This document shows, piece after piece, positions 1 through 7,377 of a stretch of 64,000 bases of DNA. The notes under the pieces were generated by a model. That model was not told the origin of the DNA and made no database searches. It worked only from the letters and a program-made list of their open reading frames with translations. The DNA comes from Zoogloeaceae bacterium (lineage in GTDB: Bacteria; Pseudomonadota; Gammaproteobacteria; Burkholderiales; Rhodocyclaceae). A program made the translations under genes and the position numbers. The stretch is taken from the NCBI GenBank assembly GCA_024235675.1, contig JACKLZ010000003.1, forward strand, positions 512,909 through 576,908, given 5' to 3'. Each line of letters starts with the position of its first letter. Position 1 is the stretch's first letter.

Positions 1-1
1 G

Positions 2-535
2 CACCATATCAACCCGACCGTCGAGACCCTGCAGTCCCTGCATCAACCGGTGATCGCCAAGGTGCGCGGCGCCTGCGCCGGCTTTGGCCTGTCGCTGATG
101 CTCGGCTGCGATCTGGTGGTGGCCGCCGACGACGCGGTGTTCACCACCGCCTACGCTGCCATTGGCTTGTCGGCCGATGGCGGCATGTCCTACTTCCTGC
201 CGCGCATCCTTGGTCGGCGCAAGGCGCTCGAGTTGCTGATGTTGTCGGATCGCTTCAAGGCTGATGAGGCCTTGCAGCTCGGGCTGGTCAGCCGGGTAGT
301 ACCCGCCGATGAGCTGGACGCCTCGGTCGATACGCTGGTGGCCCGCCTCAAGGCCGGCCCGCGTCACAGCTATGGTGAGTTCAAACGCCTGGTGAATTCG
401 AGCTTCGATAATCAGATCGAAGCCCAGCTGCAAAGCGAGGCCGAAGCCTTTGCGCGGTGCAGCGCCACCGGCGATTTTGCCGAGGGCGTGACCGCGTTTC
501 TGGACAAGCGCAAGCCCGGCTTCAAGGGCAAGTAA
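2..535 (+). CDS. Enoyl-CoA hydratase/isomerase family protein, 3' part (5' end outside window)
   Basis: The reading frame is open from the first bases of the window, so the gene starts upstream; about 177 C-terminal residues are present. The crotonase fold is recognisable: a GACAGFGLSLMLGCD segment forms the oxyanion-hole helix, followed by the ADDAVFTTAYAAIGLSADGG stretch that carries the usual catalytic region. The second catalytic Glu of true hydratases is not evident (SADGG), so isomerase or another crotonase activity is possible. It ends in KPGFKGK, a typical crotonase C-terminus. It would act in the cytoplasm in fatty-acid or aromatic acyl-CoA degradation. It abuts the convergent argO gene with no spacer. 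Exact substrate unknown. Confidence 0.85.
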   Translation, partial: HHINPTVETLQSLHQPVIAKVRGACAGFGLSLMLGCDLVVAADDAVFTTAYAAIGLSADGGMSYFLPRILGRRKALELLMLSDRFKADEALQLGLVSRVVPADELDASVDTLVARLKAGPRHSYGEFKRLVNSSFDNQIEAQLQSEAEAFARCSATGDFAEGVTAFLDKRKPGFKGK

Positions 536-1144
536 TCAGCGCATCAGCAAGCTGGCGGCAATGCTCCACAAGGTGAGCGCAACCACCGCGTCGAGCACCC
601 GCCAGGCGGCTGGGCGCTTGAACAGCGGCGCCATCAGGCGCGCACCGTAGCCAAGCAGCACGAACCAGACAAACGAGGCGGCGATGGCGCCGGCGGTGAA
701 CATCGGGCGGGCCACTTCAAGCTGGGTGGCGCCAACCGCGCCGATCAGCACCACCGTGTCCAGGTAAGCGTGCGGATTGAGCAGGCTGAAGCCGGCCGCA
801 GCCGCCAGTGCCTGACGGCGCGACAAGGCCTGCGAGCCCGCGGTGTCCATGCCTTGCGCATGCCCACGCCAGGCCGAGCGCGCCGCGCGGGCGCCGTACC
901 ACAGCAAAAACACGCCGCCGCCGAACTTTGCCGCGGCCATTGCGGCGGCGCTGCTGCTCAGCCACGGGCCCACGCCGGCCATGCCGAGCAAGATCAGACC
1001 GGCGTCGCACAGGGCGCTGACCGCCACCGTCAGCAAGACGTGTTCGCGGCGCAGGCCCTGACGCAGCACATGTGCGTTTTGCGCGCCGATCGCCATGATC
1101 AGCCCGACGGATACGCCAAATCCACTGAAGAAAACACTGGTCAT
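536..1144 (-). CDS. argO: LysE/ArgO-family amino-acid exporter
   Basis: A 202-residue inner-membrane protein of the LysE/ArgO family, which exports basic amino acids such as arginine or lysine. The N-terminal GLIMAIGAQNAHVLRQGL segment matches the family's conserved first helix and loop (normally G-PQNA-V--QG). About six hydrophobic segments follow, and the length is typical. The ATG at 1144 is preferred over a longer open frame to 1219, because it begins directly before the first helix and leaves the intergenic region free. The gene is divergent from an ArgP-type LysR regulator; this argO-argP arrangement is known from enteric bacteria and strongly supports the function. Substrate is inferred from family and context. 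Confidence 0.88.
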   Translation of the reverse strand: MTSVFFSGFGVSVGLIMAIGAQNAHVLRQGLRREHVLLTVAVSALCDAGLILLGMAGVGPWLSSSAAAMAAAKFGGGVFLLWYGARAARSAWRGHAQGMDTAGSQALSRRQALAAAAGFSLLNPHAYLDTVVLIGAVGATQLEVARPMFTAGAIAASFVWFVLLGYGARLMAPLFKRPAAWRVLDAVVALTLWSIAASLLMR

Positions 1145-1223
1145 CGCTGCAGTCCTGAAAATGAGGCCGGCGCGTGCCGGCAGGGATGACGAGATTGTGG
1201 CTGCGGCCGCGGCAATCATTAAG

Positions 1224-1260
1224 TAGAATTAAATATTTTCAATCCTGTGAAAAAATTCTA
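1224..1260. promoter_or_regulatory. Inverted-repeat operator candidate between argO and argP
   Basis: The AT-rich spacer between the divergent genes holds TAGAATT (1224-1230) and its complement AATTCTA (1254-1260), with a nested TTTTC (1236-1240) and GAAAA (1249-1253). The dyad ends exactly at the ATG of the regulator. It stands out from the GC-rich surroundings and is the natural place for LysR-type binding and autoregulation. Function is inferred from position and symmetry only. Confidence 0.45.
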
Positions 1261-2151
1261 ATGATTGACGCCCGTTACCAGGCTTTCGATGCGGTGGTGC
1301 AAGCGCGCAGCTTTGAAGCGGCTGCCCGTCGTCTGAATCTCACACAGTCCGCCGTCTCCCAGCGCATCAAGCAACTCGAAGCCGAGCTCGGCCAGGTGCT
1401 GCTGGTGCGCAGCAAGCCGGTGCAGCCCACGCCGGCGGGGCGGCGTCTGCTGCCCTATGTGGCGCAGCTTCGGCTGATCGAGGCCGAGGCCGCCCGCGCG
1501 CTGGCCGGCGACGGCGCGCATGCGCCGGTGCGGCTGTCAGTGGGCCTCAATGCCGATACGCTGGCGACCTGGTTCTTGCCGGCCGTGCGGCAGGTGGTGC
1601 AGGACGAGGCGGTGGTGCTCGAGTGCGTGGTCGACGATCAGGACCACACCCACGCCTTGCTTGCCGGCGGTGATGTGCTCGGATGCGTCAGTACGCGGCC
1701 CGACGCCATGCGCGGCTGTGCGGTGCGCCCGCTCGGGGTGATGCGCTATCTGTGCGTGGCCTCGCCCGAGTTCTGCGCGCGGCACTTTCCGCGTGGGCTC
1801 ACCCGGCAGGCGCTGGCGCGCGCGCCCGGCATCGTGTTCGGCCGGCATGACGACATGCACGACCTCTTTTTGCGCCAGCACTTCGGCCTCGACGCCGGGC
1901 AATATCCGCAGCACGTGGTGCCGTCCTCCGAGGGCTTCTGGTCGCTCGCCGCAGCTGGGCTGGGCTATGGTTTTGTGCCCACGATCCAGATTGCGCGTCA
2001 GCTGGCCGAGGGCGTGCTGGTCGATGTCGCGCCCGGCCATGCCGAAGACGTGGCTCTGTACTGGCACCACTGGCAGGTACAGTCGCCGTTGATGGCGAGA
2101 CTGTCGGACGCCGTGGTCGATGGCGCGCGTGGGGCTTTAGCGCTGCCGTGA
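1261..2151 (+). CDS. argP: LysR-family regulator, ArgP/IciA type
   Basis: A 296-residue LysR-type transcription factor. The N-terminal winged helix-turn-helix is clear (FDAVVQARSFEAAARRLN, then TQSAVSQRIKQLEAELGQ, residues about 8-45). A two-lobed effector-binding domain follows. The start at 1261 gives the standard N-terminus MIDARYQAFDAVV; upstream in-frame codons would add 29 unrelated residues. In ArgP proteins lysine and arginine binding controls the divergent argO exporter, and the adjacent argO-type gene supports that assignment. The 3' end overlaps the convergent small secreted protein gene by 15 bp. Confidence 0.88.
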   Translation: MIDARYQAFDAVVQARSFEAAARRLNLTQSAVSQRIKQLEAELGQVLLVRSKPVQPTPAGRRLLPYVAQLRLIEAEAARALAGDGAHAPVRLSVGLNADTLATWFLPAVRQVVQDEAVVLECVVDDQDHTHALLAGGDVLGCVSTRPDAMRGCAVRPLGVMRYLCVASPEFCARHFPRGLTRQALARAPGIVFGRHDDMHDLFLRQHFGLDAGQYPQHVVPSSEGFWSLAAAGLGYGFVPTIQIARQLAEGVLVDVAPGHAEDVALYWHHWQVQSPLMARLSDAVVDGARGALALP

Positions 2152-2517
2152 ACGCCGTCGTTCGGCATTGCGGCTGGTGTCGACCGGCACCGCCGAACGA
2201 CGTTGCTTGGCCGCCCTGTCTTGCCGGACTTCCGCCGCCCGCTGAGCGGCGCGCGCCTCGCGTGCGGTGCGGGCCCGCGAAGTCCTTGCTGCCGAATTCT
2301 GATTGCGCGATGGTGTCGCTCGCGGCGTCGCCCGGGGTGTTGCCGGTCGCGCGCTACGCGGTGAGGCGGGTGGCTGCGCGGCCTCTGTGGCGGCGCCTTC
2401 GATGGCCTTTTGCCAGTCACCTTTTTGCAGCTTCTGCAACCAGTCGTCGGCGGCGAACAGCGGGCCGTGCCAGAGCGCGGCGACTAATAGCGCGAAGCTG
2501 AGTTTTGCGGGTTTCAT
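2137..2517 (-). CDS. Small secreted Arg/Ala-rich protein of unknown function
   Basis: A 126-residue protein with a convincing signal peptide (MKPAKLSFALLVAALWHG, cleavage probably after LFAA), then a short DDWLQKLQKGDWQKAIEGA segment. The remainder is a low-complexity basic tail rich in Arg, Ala, Pro and Ser, probably disordered. The start at 2517 is chosen because it begins the signal peptide; an in-frame ATG at 2538 would add MPGRECI. No family is recognised. The basic tail could bind nucleic acid or envelope polyanions, but that is speculation. Its stop lies inside the end of argP. Confidence 0.6.
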   Translation of the reverse strand: MKPAKLSFALLVAALWHGPLFAADDWLQKLQKGDWQKAIEGAATEAAQPPASPRSARPATPRATPRATPSRNQNSAARTSRARTAREARAAQRAAEVRQDRAAKQRRSAVPVDTSRNAERRRSRQR

Positions 2518-2621
2518 GATGCACTCCCGGCCCGGCAAAGCGGAATTTTTGGGTCGGCGGCGAACTTGTCGCGCCGGGACCGGACCAATCCTAAGTCTAG
2601 AAAACAGGAACGGTCAGCGCC

Positions 2622-3383
2622 ATGATGCGAGCCTTGAGCTACTTTTTTGTCATTATTGCCATCTTTCTCGCGCCGTTGGGCGTGGCCGTGGCCCGACATC
2701 TGGCCGATGACACGCAGGCCACCGATTGGCGTACCGCGCGGCGCGACAGCACCGGCATTGCGCCCCTGCCGGCGCACACGCCCGAGGCGGTCATTCATGT
2801 CTATGCGGCGCGCGCTTTCCGTTGGCGCGGCGCCTTCGGCGTCCATACCTGGATCGCCGCCAAGGCGCAGGGCGCCGACGCCTACACGCGTTTCGAGGTG
2901 GTCGGGTGGGGCGTGGCGCAGGGGCGCAACGCGGTGCGCGTGGGCGAAGGCATCCCTGATGGTTACTGGTATGGCAACGCACCGACGCTGATCCGCGAGT
3001 TGCGCGGTGGCGCCGAGGTGGACGCGCTGATCGAACGCCTGCACACGGCGTCGCAGGCCTACCCGCACCAGCACGAATACCGCGTGTGGCCGGGCCCCAA
3101 CAGCAACACCTTCATTGCCTATCTGGGCCGCGTCGTGCCCGAGCTACACCTCGATCTGCCGCCCACCGCCATCGGCAAGGACTATCTGCCCGAGACCGGC
3201 GTCTTCGCCCGTGCGCCCAGCGGCGGCGGTTTTCAGGTGTCGCTGGCCGGCCTGCTCGGCCTGACCGTGGCCGCCGAGGAGGGGCTGGAGCTCAATCTGC
3301 TGGGCCTGTCGCTGGGGCTCGACCTGTCGCCGCCAGCACTCAAACTGCCCGGCGTGGGGCGGATCGGCATGAGTGAGGAATAG
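2622..3383 (+). CDS. DUF3750 family protein
   Basis: A 253-residue protein with one N-terminal membrane segment or uncleaved signal (YFFVIIAIFLAPLGVAVA), then a periplasmic domain. The pattern VIHVYAARAFRWRGAFGVHTWIA, KAQGADAYTRFEVVGWG and WPGPNSNTFIAYLGRVVPEL matches my recollection of the DUF3750 family. The H-TWIA and NSNTF-A motifs suggest an NlpC/P60-like fold, but no activity is established. The C-terminus is hydrophobic and glycine-rich (LLGLTVAAEEG). Two ATG codons are adjacent at 2622 and 2625. It stands alone before the XRE-led gene run. Confidence 0.72.
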   Translation: MMRALSYFFVIIAIFLAPLGVAVARHLADDTQATDWRTARRDSTGIAPLPAHTPEAVIHVYAARAFRWRGAFGVHTWIAAKAQGADAYTRFEVVGWGVAQGRNAVRVGEGIPDGYWYGNAPTLIRELRGGAEVDALIERLHTASQAYPHQHEYRVWPGPNSNTFIAYLGRVVPELHLDLPPTAIGKDYLPETGVFARAPSGGGFQVSLAGLLGLTVAAEEGLELNLLGLSLGLDLSPPALKLPGVGRIGMSEE

Positions 3384-3397
3384 GCGTACTGCCACTT

Positions 3398-3426
3398 AAA
3401 GTATCGAAATTTGATACTTTGTATCG
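3398..3426. promoter_or_regulatory. Operator-like dyad upstream of XRE regulator
   Basis: AAAGTATC (3398-3405) and GATACTTT (3413-3420) form a perfect 8-bp inverted repeat around a 7-base AT spacer. A third half-site GTATCG follows at 3421-3426. The dyad lies about 65-90 bases before the XRE-family start codon. It is very AT-rich for this region and looks like a binding site for that regulator (autoregulation) or the promoter of the run. Function is inferred. Confidence 0.45.
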
Positions 3427-3488
3427 CCGCAATTGATTTGAAGTGATCGTGGAATAGACTGTGGCCATCTTGTTTCGGATGGCCCCTC

Positions 3489-4238
3489 ATGAGCACCACT
3501 GTCGATCTCGTCACCGCCCTCAAGGTAGAACTCAAAGCCAGCGGCCTGACCTATGCCATGCTGGCCGAGCGCCTCGGCATGGCCGAATCCAGCATCAAGC
3601 GCATGTTCTCCGCCAATGGCGATCTGCCGCTGTCGCGGGTCGATGCGGTGTGCCAGGCGCTGGGGCTGGATTTTGCCGACCTCGCCCGCAAGGTCGCCGA
3701 CAGCCAGCCCCTGCTGCAACAACTGACGCTCGACCAGGAGCGTGCGGTGGTGGCCGACCGGCAACTGCTGATGGTGGCCATCTGCGTGATGAGCCAGATG
3801 TCGCTGGCCGAGATCCTCGCCGCCTACGCGCTGACCGAAGCCGACGGCGTGCGCTGCCTGGCCGCGCTCGACCGGCTCGGCATCATCGACCTGCGCCCCG
3901 GCAACCGCTATCACCTCAAGGTGGCCAAGGGTTTTCGCTGGTTGCCGCAGGGCCCGGTGATGGCTTTTTTCCGCAAGGAGGTGCTGCAGGACTACTTTGC
4001 CGGCGGTTTCGATGGCGAATCCGAAATGCTCACCGTGGTCCATGGCGAGATCGGCCGTGGCCTCGCCGCCGCCTTCCGTGACCGGCTGACCCGCCTCTGC
4101 CAGGACTTCTCCAACCAACACCTGGCCGACCAGAAGCTGCCGGCCTCCCAGCGCCAGCCCTTCACCATGGTGATCGGCATGCGCTCGTGGCTGATGCCGG
4201 CGCTCAAGCAGATGCAGCGATCGGAGCGTGGCCAATGA
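3489..4238 (+). CDS. XRE-family helix-turn-helix regulator
   Basis: A 249-residue protein with a Cro/C1-type HTH in residues about 5-60 (LKVELKASGLTYAMLAERLG, then SSIKRMFSANGDLPLSRVD). The remaining 180 residues form a larger C-terminal domain containing a probable winged-helix-like stretch (MVAICVMSQMSLAEILAAYALTEADGVRCLAALDRLGIIDL) and no recognised enzyme motif. The stop overlaps the next start (ATGA), so it is translationally coupled to the amidohydrolase and probably controls the operon. A perfect dyad lies just upstream of its start. Ligand and targets unknown. Confidence 0.82.
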   Translation: MSTTVDLVTALKVELKASGLTYAMLAERLGMAESSIKRMFSANGDLPLSRVDAVCQALGLDFADLARKVADSQPLLQQLTLDQERAVVADRQLLMVAICVMSQMSLAEILAAYALTEADGVRCLAALDRLGIIDLRPGNRYHLKVAKGFRWLPQGPVMAFFRKEVLQDYFAGGFDGESEMLTVVHGEIGRGLAAAFRDRLTRLCQDFSNQHLADQKLPASQRQPFTMVIGMRSWLMPALKQMQRSERGQ

Positions 4239-5488
4239 GCCCCGCGCCGCGTTCGCCGTTGCGTCGCCGACTGCTGCTCGGCGGTGTGGGTGGTCTTGCC
4301 CTCGGTGGCGCGGCCTGGCGCTTCGGTCAGCCGTGGCTGGTCAATCCCTGCCGCGCGGCGCTGCCGGCTGACATCGCCGATCACGACATCATCCGCGCCG
4401 CCTGGGCGGGGATCGACCCGGCCCAGGTGTGGGATTGCCATGTGCATCTGGCTGGCGTCGGCGATGGCGGCAGCGGCATCACCATCTCCGAAACCATGCT
4501 CAGCCCGCTGCATCCGCTGGAATACCTGCAACGCCTGTTCTACCTGAACGCCGGCTGCGCCCACGACGCGCCGGGGCAGGTCGACCCGAGCTACGTGGCG
4601 CGTCTGCACAACCTGATGGACGCGATGCCTGCCGGCTGCAAGCTGATGCTCTTTGCCTTTGACCACGCGCATGACGCGCGTGGCGTCGCGCAGCCCGAAC
4701 AGTCTGCTTTTTACGTGCCCAACGCCTACGCGCAGCAGGTGGTCGGCGCGCTGCCCGAGCGCTTCGAATGGGTGTGTTCGATTCATCCCTACCGCGAAGA
4801 CAGCGTCGCGGCGCTGGAGGCGGCCGTGGCCGGCGGGGCGCGTGCGGTCAAGTGGCTGCCGCCGGCGATGGGCATCGATCCGGCCTCAGCGCAGTGCGAC
4901 CGCTTCTATGCCGCGCTGGCCCGCCTCGATGTGCCGCTGATCTCGCACGCCGGCGAAGAAAAGGCGGTGCACGGCATCGGCCAGCCGGCCTGGGGTAATC
5001 CGCTGCGGCTGCGACGTGCGCTCGACGCCGGGGTGCGGGTGGTGATGGCGCACTGCGCGAGCATTGGCGAAGATGTCGATCTCGACCGCGGCGAGAACGG
5101 CCCGAGCGTGCCGAGCTTTGATCTGTTCAAGCGTCTGATGGCCGCGCCCGAATACGCCGCCCGCCTGTTTGCCGACATCTCTGCCATAACCCTGCGCAAT
5201 CGCGATCTGACGGTGTTGCGCGAAATCATCGAGCAAGAACGCTGGCATAATCGCCTGCTGTTTGGCTCGGACTACCCGCTGCCGGGTATCCTGCCGCTGA
5301 TCTCGCCCGCGCAGCTGGCGGCCGAAAACATGCTGGATGCGGCCGCCGTGCCGGTGCTCGAAGCGGTTCGCGACCACAACCCGATCCTGTTCGACCTGGT
5401 GCTCAAGCGCCATTTACGCAGCCGCGGCGCAAGACTGGCCGACCGCATTTTTGAAACCCGCCGCTTTTTCGACCGGAGCCACGCATGA
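4235..5488 (+). CDS. Amidohydrolase-2 family metal-dependent hydrolase, Tat-type leader
   Basis: A 417-residue protein. The N-terminus (SPLRRRLLLGGVGGLALGGA) has a twin-arginine run and hydrophobic core, so export by Tat is likely. The TIM-barrel amidohydrolase metal site is visible: DCHVHLAG, later LISHAGEE and VVMAHCAS, and the catalytic Asp region LLFGSDYPLPG. These fit the amidohydrolase_2 superfamily, which hydrolyses or decarboxylates small cyclic or carboxylated substrates. The start at 4235 forms an ATGA overlap with the XRE gene. Substrate unknown; its position before a phospholipid-type acyltransferase hints at an envelope role but does not prove it. Confidence 0.82.
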   Translation: MSPAPRSPLRRRLLLGGVGGLALGGAAWRFGQPWLVNPCRAALPADIADHDIIRAAWAGIDPAQVWDCHVHLAGVGDGGSGITISETMLSPLHPLEYLQRLFYLNAGCAHDAPGQVDPSYVARLHNLMDAMPAGCKLMLFAFDHAHDARGVAQPEQSAFYVPNAYAQQVVGALPERFEWVCSIHPYREDSVAALEAAVAGGARAVKWLPPAMGIDPASAQCDRFYAALARLDVPLISHAGEEKAVHGIGQPAWGNPLRLRRALDAGVRVVMAHCASIGEDVDLDRGENGPSVPSFDLFKRLMAAPEYAARLFADISAITLRNRDLTVLREIIEQERWHNRLLFGSDYPLPGILPLISPAQLAAENMLDAAAVPVLEAVRDHNPILFDLVLKRHLRSRGARLADRIFETRRFFDRSHA

Positions 5489-7362
5489 CCCAGTTTTCGC
5501 TGATGCATCAGCGCCGCTTCCTGCCCTTTTTCCTGACCCAGTTTCTTGGCGCCTTCAACGACAACGTCTACAAGAACGCGCTGGTGGTGCTGATGACCTT
5601 TCAGGCGGCGCGCTATACCGAGCTGTCCGCCGGGGTGCTGGTCAATCTCGCCGCCGGGCTGTTCATCCTGCCCTTCTTCCTGTTCTCGGCCACCGCCGGC
5701 CAGCTCGCCGACAAGTATGAAAAGAGCCATCTGATGCGGCTCATCAAGCTGGCCGAGATCGGCATCATGGCGCTGGCGGCCACCGCCTTTGCGCTCGAAT
5801 CGCTGCCGCTGATGCTCACCACCTTGTTCCTGATGGGCGCGCAGTCCTCGCTGTTCGGGCCGGTCAAATACGCCATCCTGCCGCAGCATCTGGCCGAGAC
5901 CGAGCTGGTCGGCGGCAACGCGCTGGTCGAGTCGGGCACCTTCATCGCCATCCTCATCGGCACCATCGCCGGCGGGATCATGATCGCGCTGCCCGGCGGC
6001 ACCCTGTGGGTGTCGGTGGCGGTGCTGGTGCTGGCCGTGGCGGGTTACTTTGCCAGTCGTGGCATTCCGGTGGCGCCCGCCGCCGACGCCGGCCTGCGCA
6101 TGAACTGGAACCCACTCACCCAGACCTGGCGCACCATCGGCTTCACGCGCAGCAACCGCACGGTCTTCCTGTCGGTGCTCGGCATCTCGTGGTTCTGGTT
6201 TTACGGCGCGCTGTTTCTGTCGCAGTTTCCGGGCTACGCCAAGGAGGTGCTCGGCGGTGACGAATACGCCGTCACGCTGCTGCTGGCGGTGTTTTCGGTC
6301 GGCATCGGCGCGGGCTCCTTGTTGTGCGAAAAGCTCTCCGGCAAGCATGTGGAGATCGGCCTCGTGCCCTTCGGCTCGATCGGTTTGTCGCTGTTCGCGC
6401 TCGACCTGTGGTGGGCCAGCCCCGCAGCCGGGGCGATGGGCGAGGGCCTCGCGATTGGCGCGGTCTTGTCGCAGGCGGTGGCCTGGCGGGTGCTGTTTGA
6501 TCTGCTGATGATCGGCCTGTTCGGCGGCTTCTTCATCGTGCCGCTGTATGCGCTCATCCAGAGCCGCAGCGCGCCCTCGCACCGCTCGCGCATCATCGCC
6601 GGCAACAATATTCTCAACGCCTTGTTCATGGTCGTCGCCGCCGGGTTGGGCGCGGCGCTGCTGGCGGCGGGCGTGTCGATTGCCCAGCTGTTTCTGATGA
6701 CGGCCATCCTCAACGGCTTTGTCGCGCTCTACATCTACTCCCTGGTGCCCGAGTTCCTGCTGCGCTTCATCGTCTGGGTGCTGGTGCACACCGTGTATCG
6801 CCTGAAGGTGACGGGCGACGAGCAGATTCCGGAAGAAGGCGCAGCGGTGATCGTGGCCAATCATGTGAGCTTTGTCGATGCGCTGGTGATCATGGCCGCC
6901 AGCCGCCGGCCGATCCGCTTCGTGATGGACCACCATATCTTCCGCTGGCCGATCCTGTCCTTCGTGTTCCGCACCAGCCGCGCGATTCCCATCGCGCCGG
7001 CCAGGGAAGACCCGGCGATGATGGAAAAGGCCTTCGACACCGTGGCCGAGGCGCTGGCCGCCGGCGAGCTGGTCGGCCTCTTCCCCGAGGGGCGCATCAC
7101 CGACACCGGCGAGATGAAGCCTTTCCGCCCCGGCATCAAACGCATCATCGAGCGCAGCCCGGTGCCGGTGGTGCCCATGGCGCTGCGCGGGCTGTGGGGC
7201 AGCACCTTCAGTCGCAAGGACGGGCCGGCGCTGCGCAAGCCGTTGCGGCGCGGGCTGTTCAACCGCATCGTGCTGGTGGTGGGCGCACCGGTGGCGCCGG
7301 ACGCGCTGCGGGTCGATGCCTTGCAAAACACGGTGGCCGCACTGCGCGGCGACCAGAAATAA
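5485..7362 (+). CDS. MFS transporter (LplT-like) fused to PlsC-type acyltransferase
   Basis: A 625-residue inner-membrane fusion. Residues 1 to about 415 are a 12-helix MFS domain resembling the lysophospholipid flippase LplT (FLTQFLGAFNDNVYKNALVV, FGPVKYAILPQHLAETELVG). Residues about 425-620 form a PlsC acyltransferase with the H-x4-D motif (NHVSFVD, H460 and D465) and the FPEGRITDTG motif. In E. coli, LplT and Aas re-import and re-acylate lysophospholipids; here both parts are on one chain, without the Aas acyl-ACP synthetase domain. It overlaps the amidohydrolase by 4 bp. Likely role: lysophospholipid recycling. Confidence 0.9.
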   Translation: MTQFSLMHQRRFLPFFLTQFLGAFNDNVYKNALVVLMTFQAARYTELSAGVLVNLAAGLFILPFFLFSATAGQLADKYEKSHLMRLIKLAEIGIMALAATAFALESLPLMLTTLFLMGAQSSLFGPVKYAILPQHLAETELVGGNALVESGTFIAILIGTIAGGIMIALPGGTLWVSVAVLVLAVAGYFASRGIPVAPAADAGLRMNWNPLTQTWRTIGFTRSNRTVFLSVLGISWFWFYGALFLSQFPGYAKEVLGGDEYAVTLLLAVFSVGIGAGSLLCEKLSGKHVEIGLVPFGSIGLSLFALDLWWASPAAGAMGEGLAIGAVLSQAVAWRVLFDLLMIGLFGGFFIVPLYALIQSRSAPSHRSRIIAGNNILNALFMVVAAGLGAALLAAGVSIAQLFLMTAILNGFVALYIYSLVPEFLLRFIVWVLVHTVYRLKVTGDEQIPEEGAAVIVANHVSFVDALVIMAASRRPIRFVMDHHIFRWPILSFVFRTSRAIPIAPAREDPAMMEKAFDTVAEALAAGELVGLFPEGRITDTGEMKPFRPGIKRIIERSPVPVVPMALRGLWGSTFSRKDGPALRKPLRRGLFNRIVLVVGAPVAPDALRVDALQNTVAALRGDQK

Positions 7363-7377
7363 GAACAGGAAAACGGT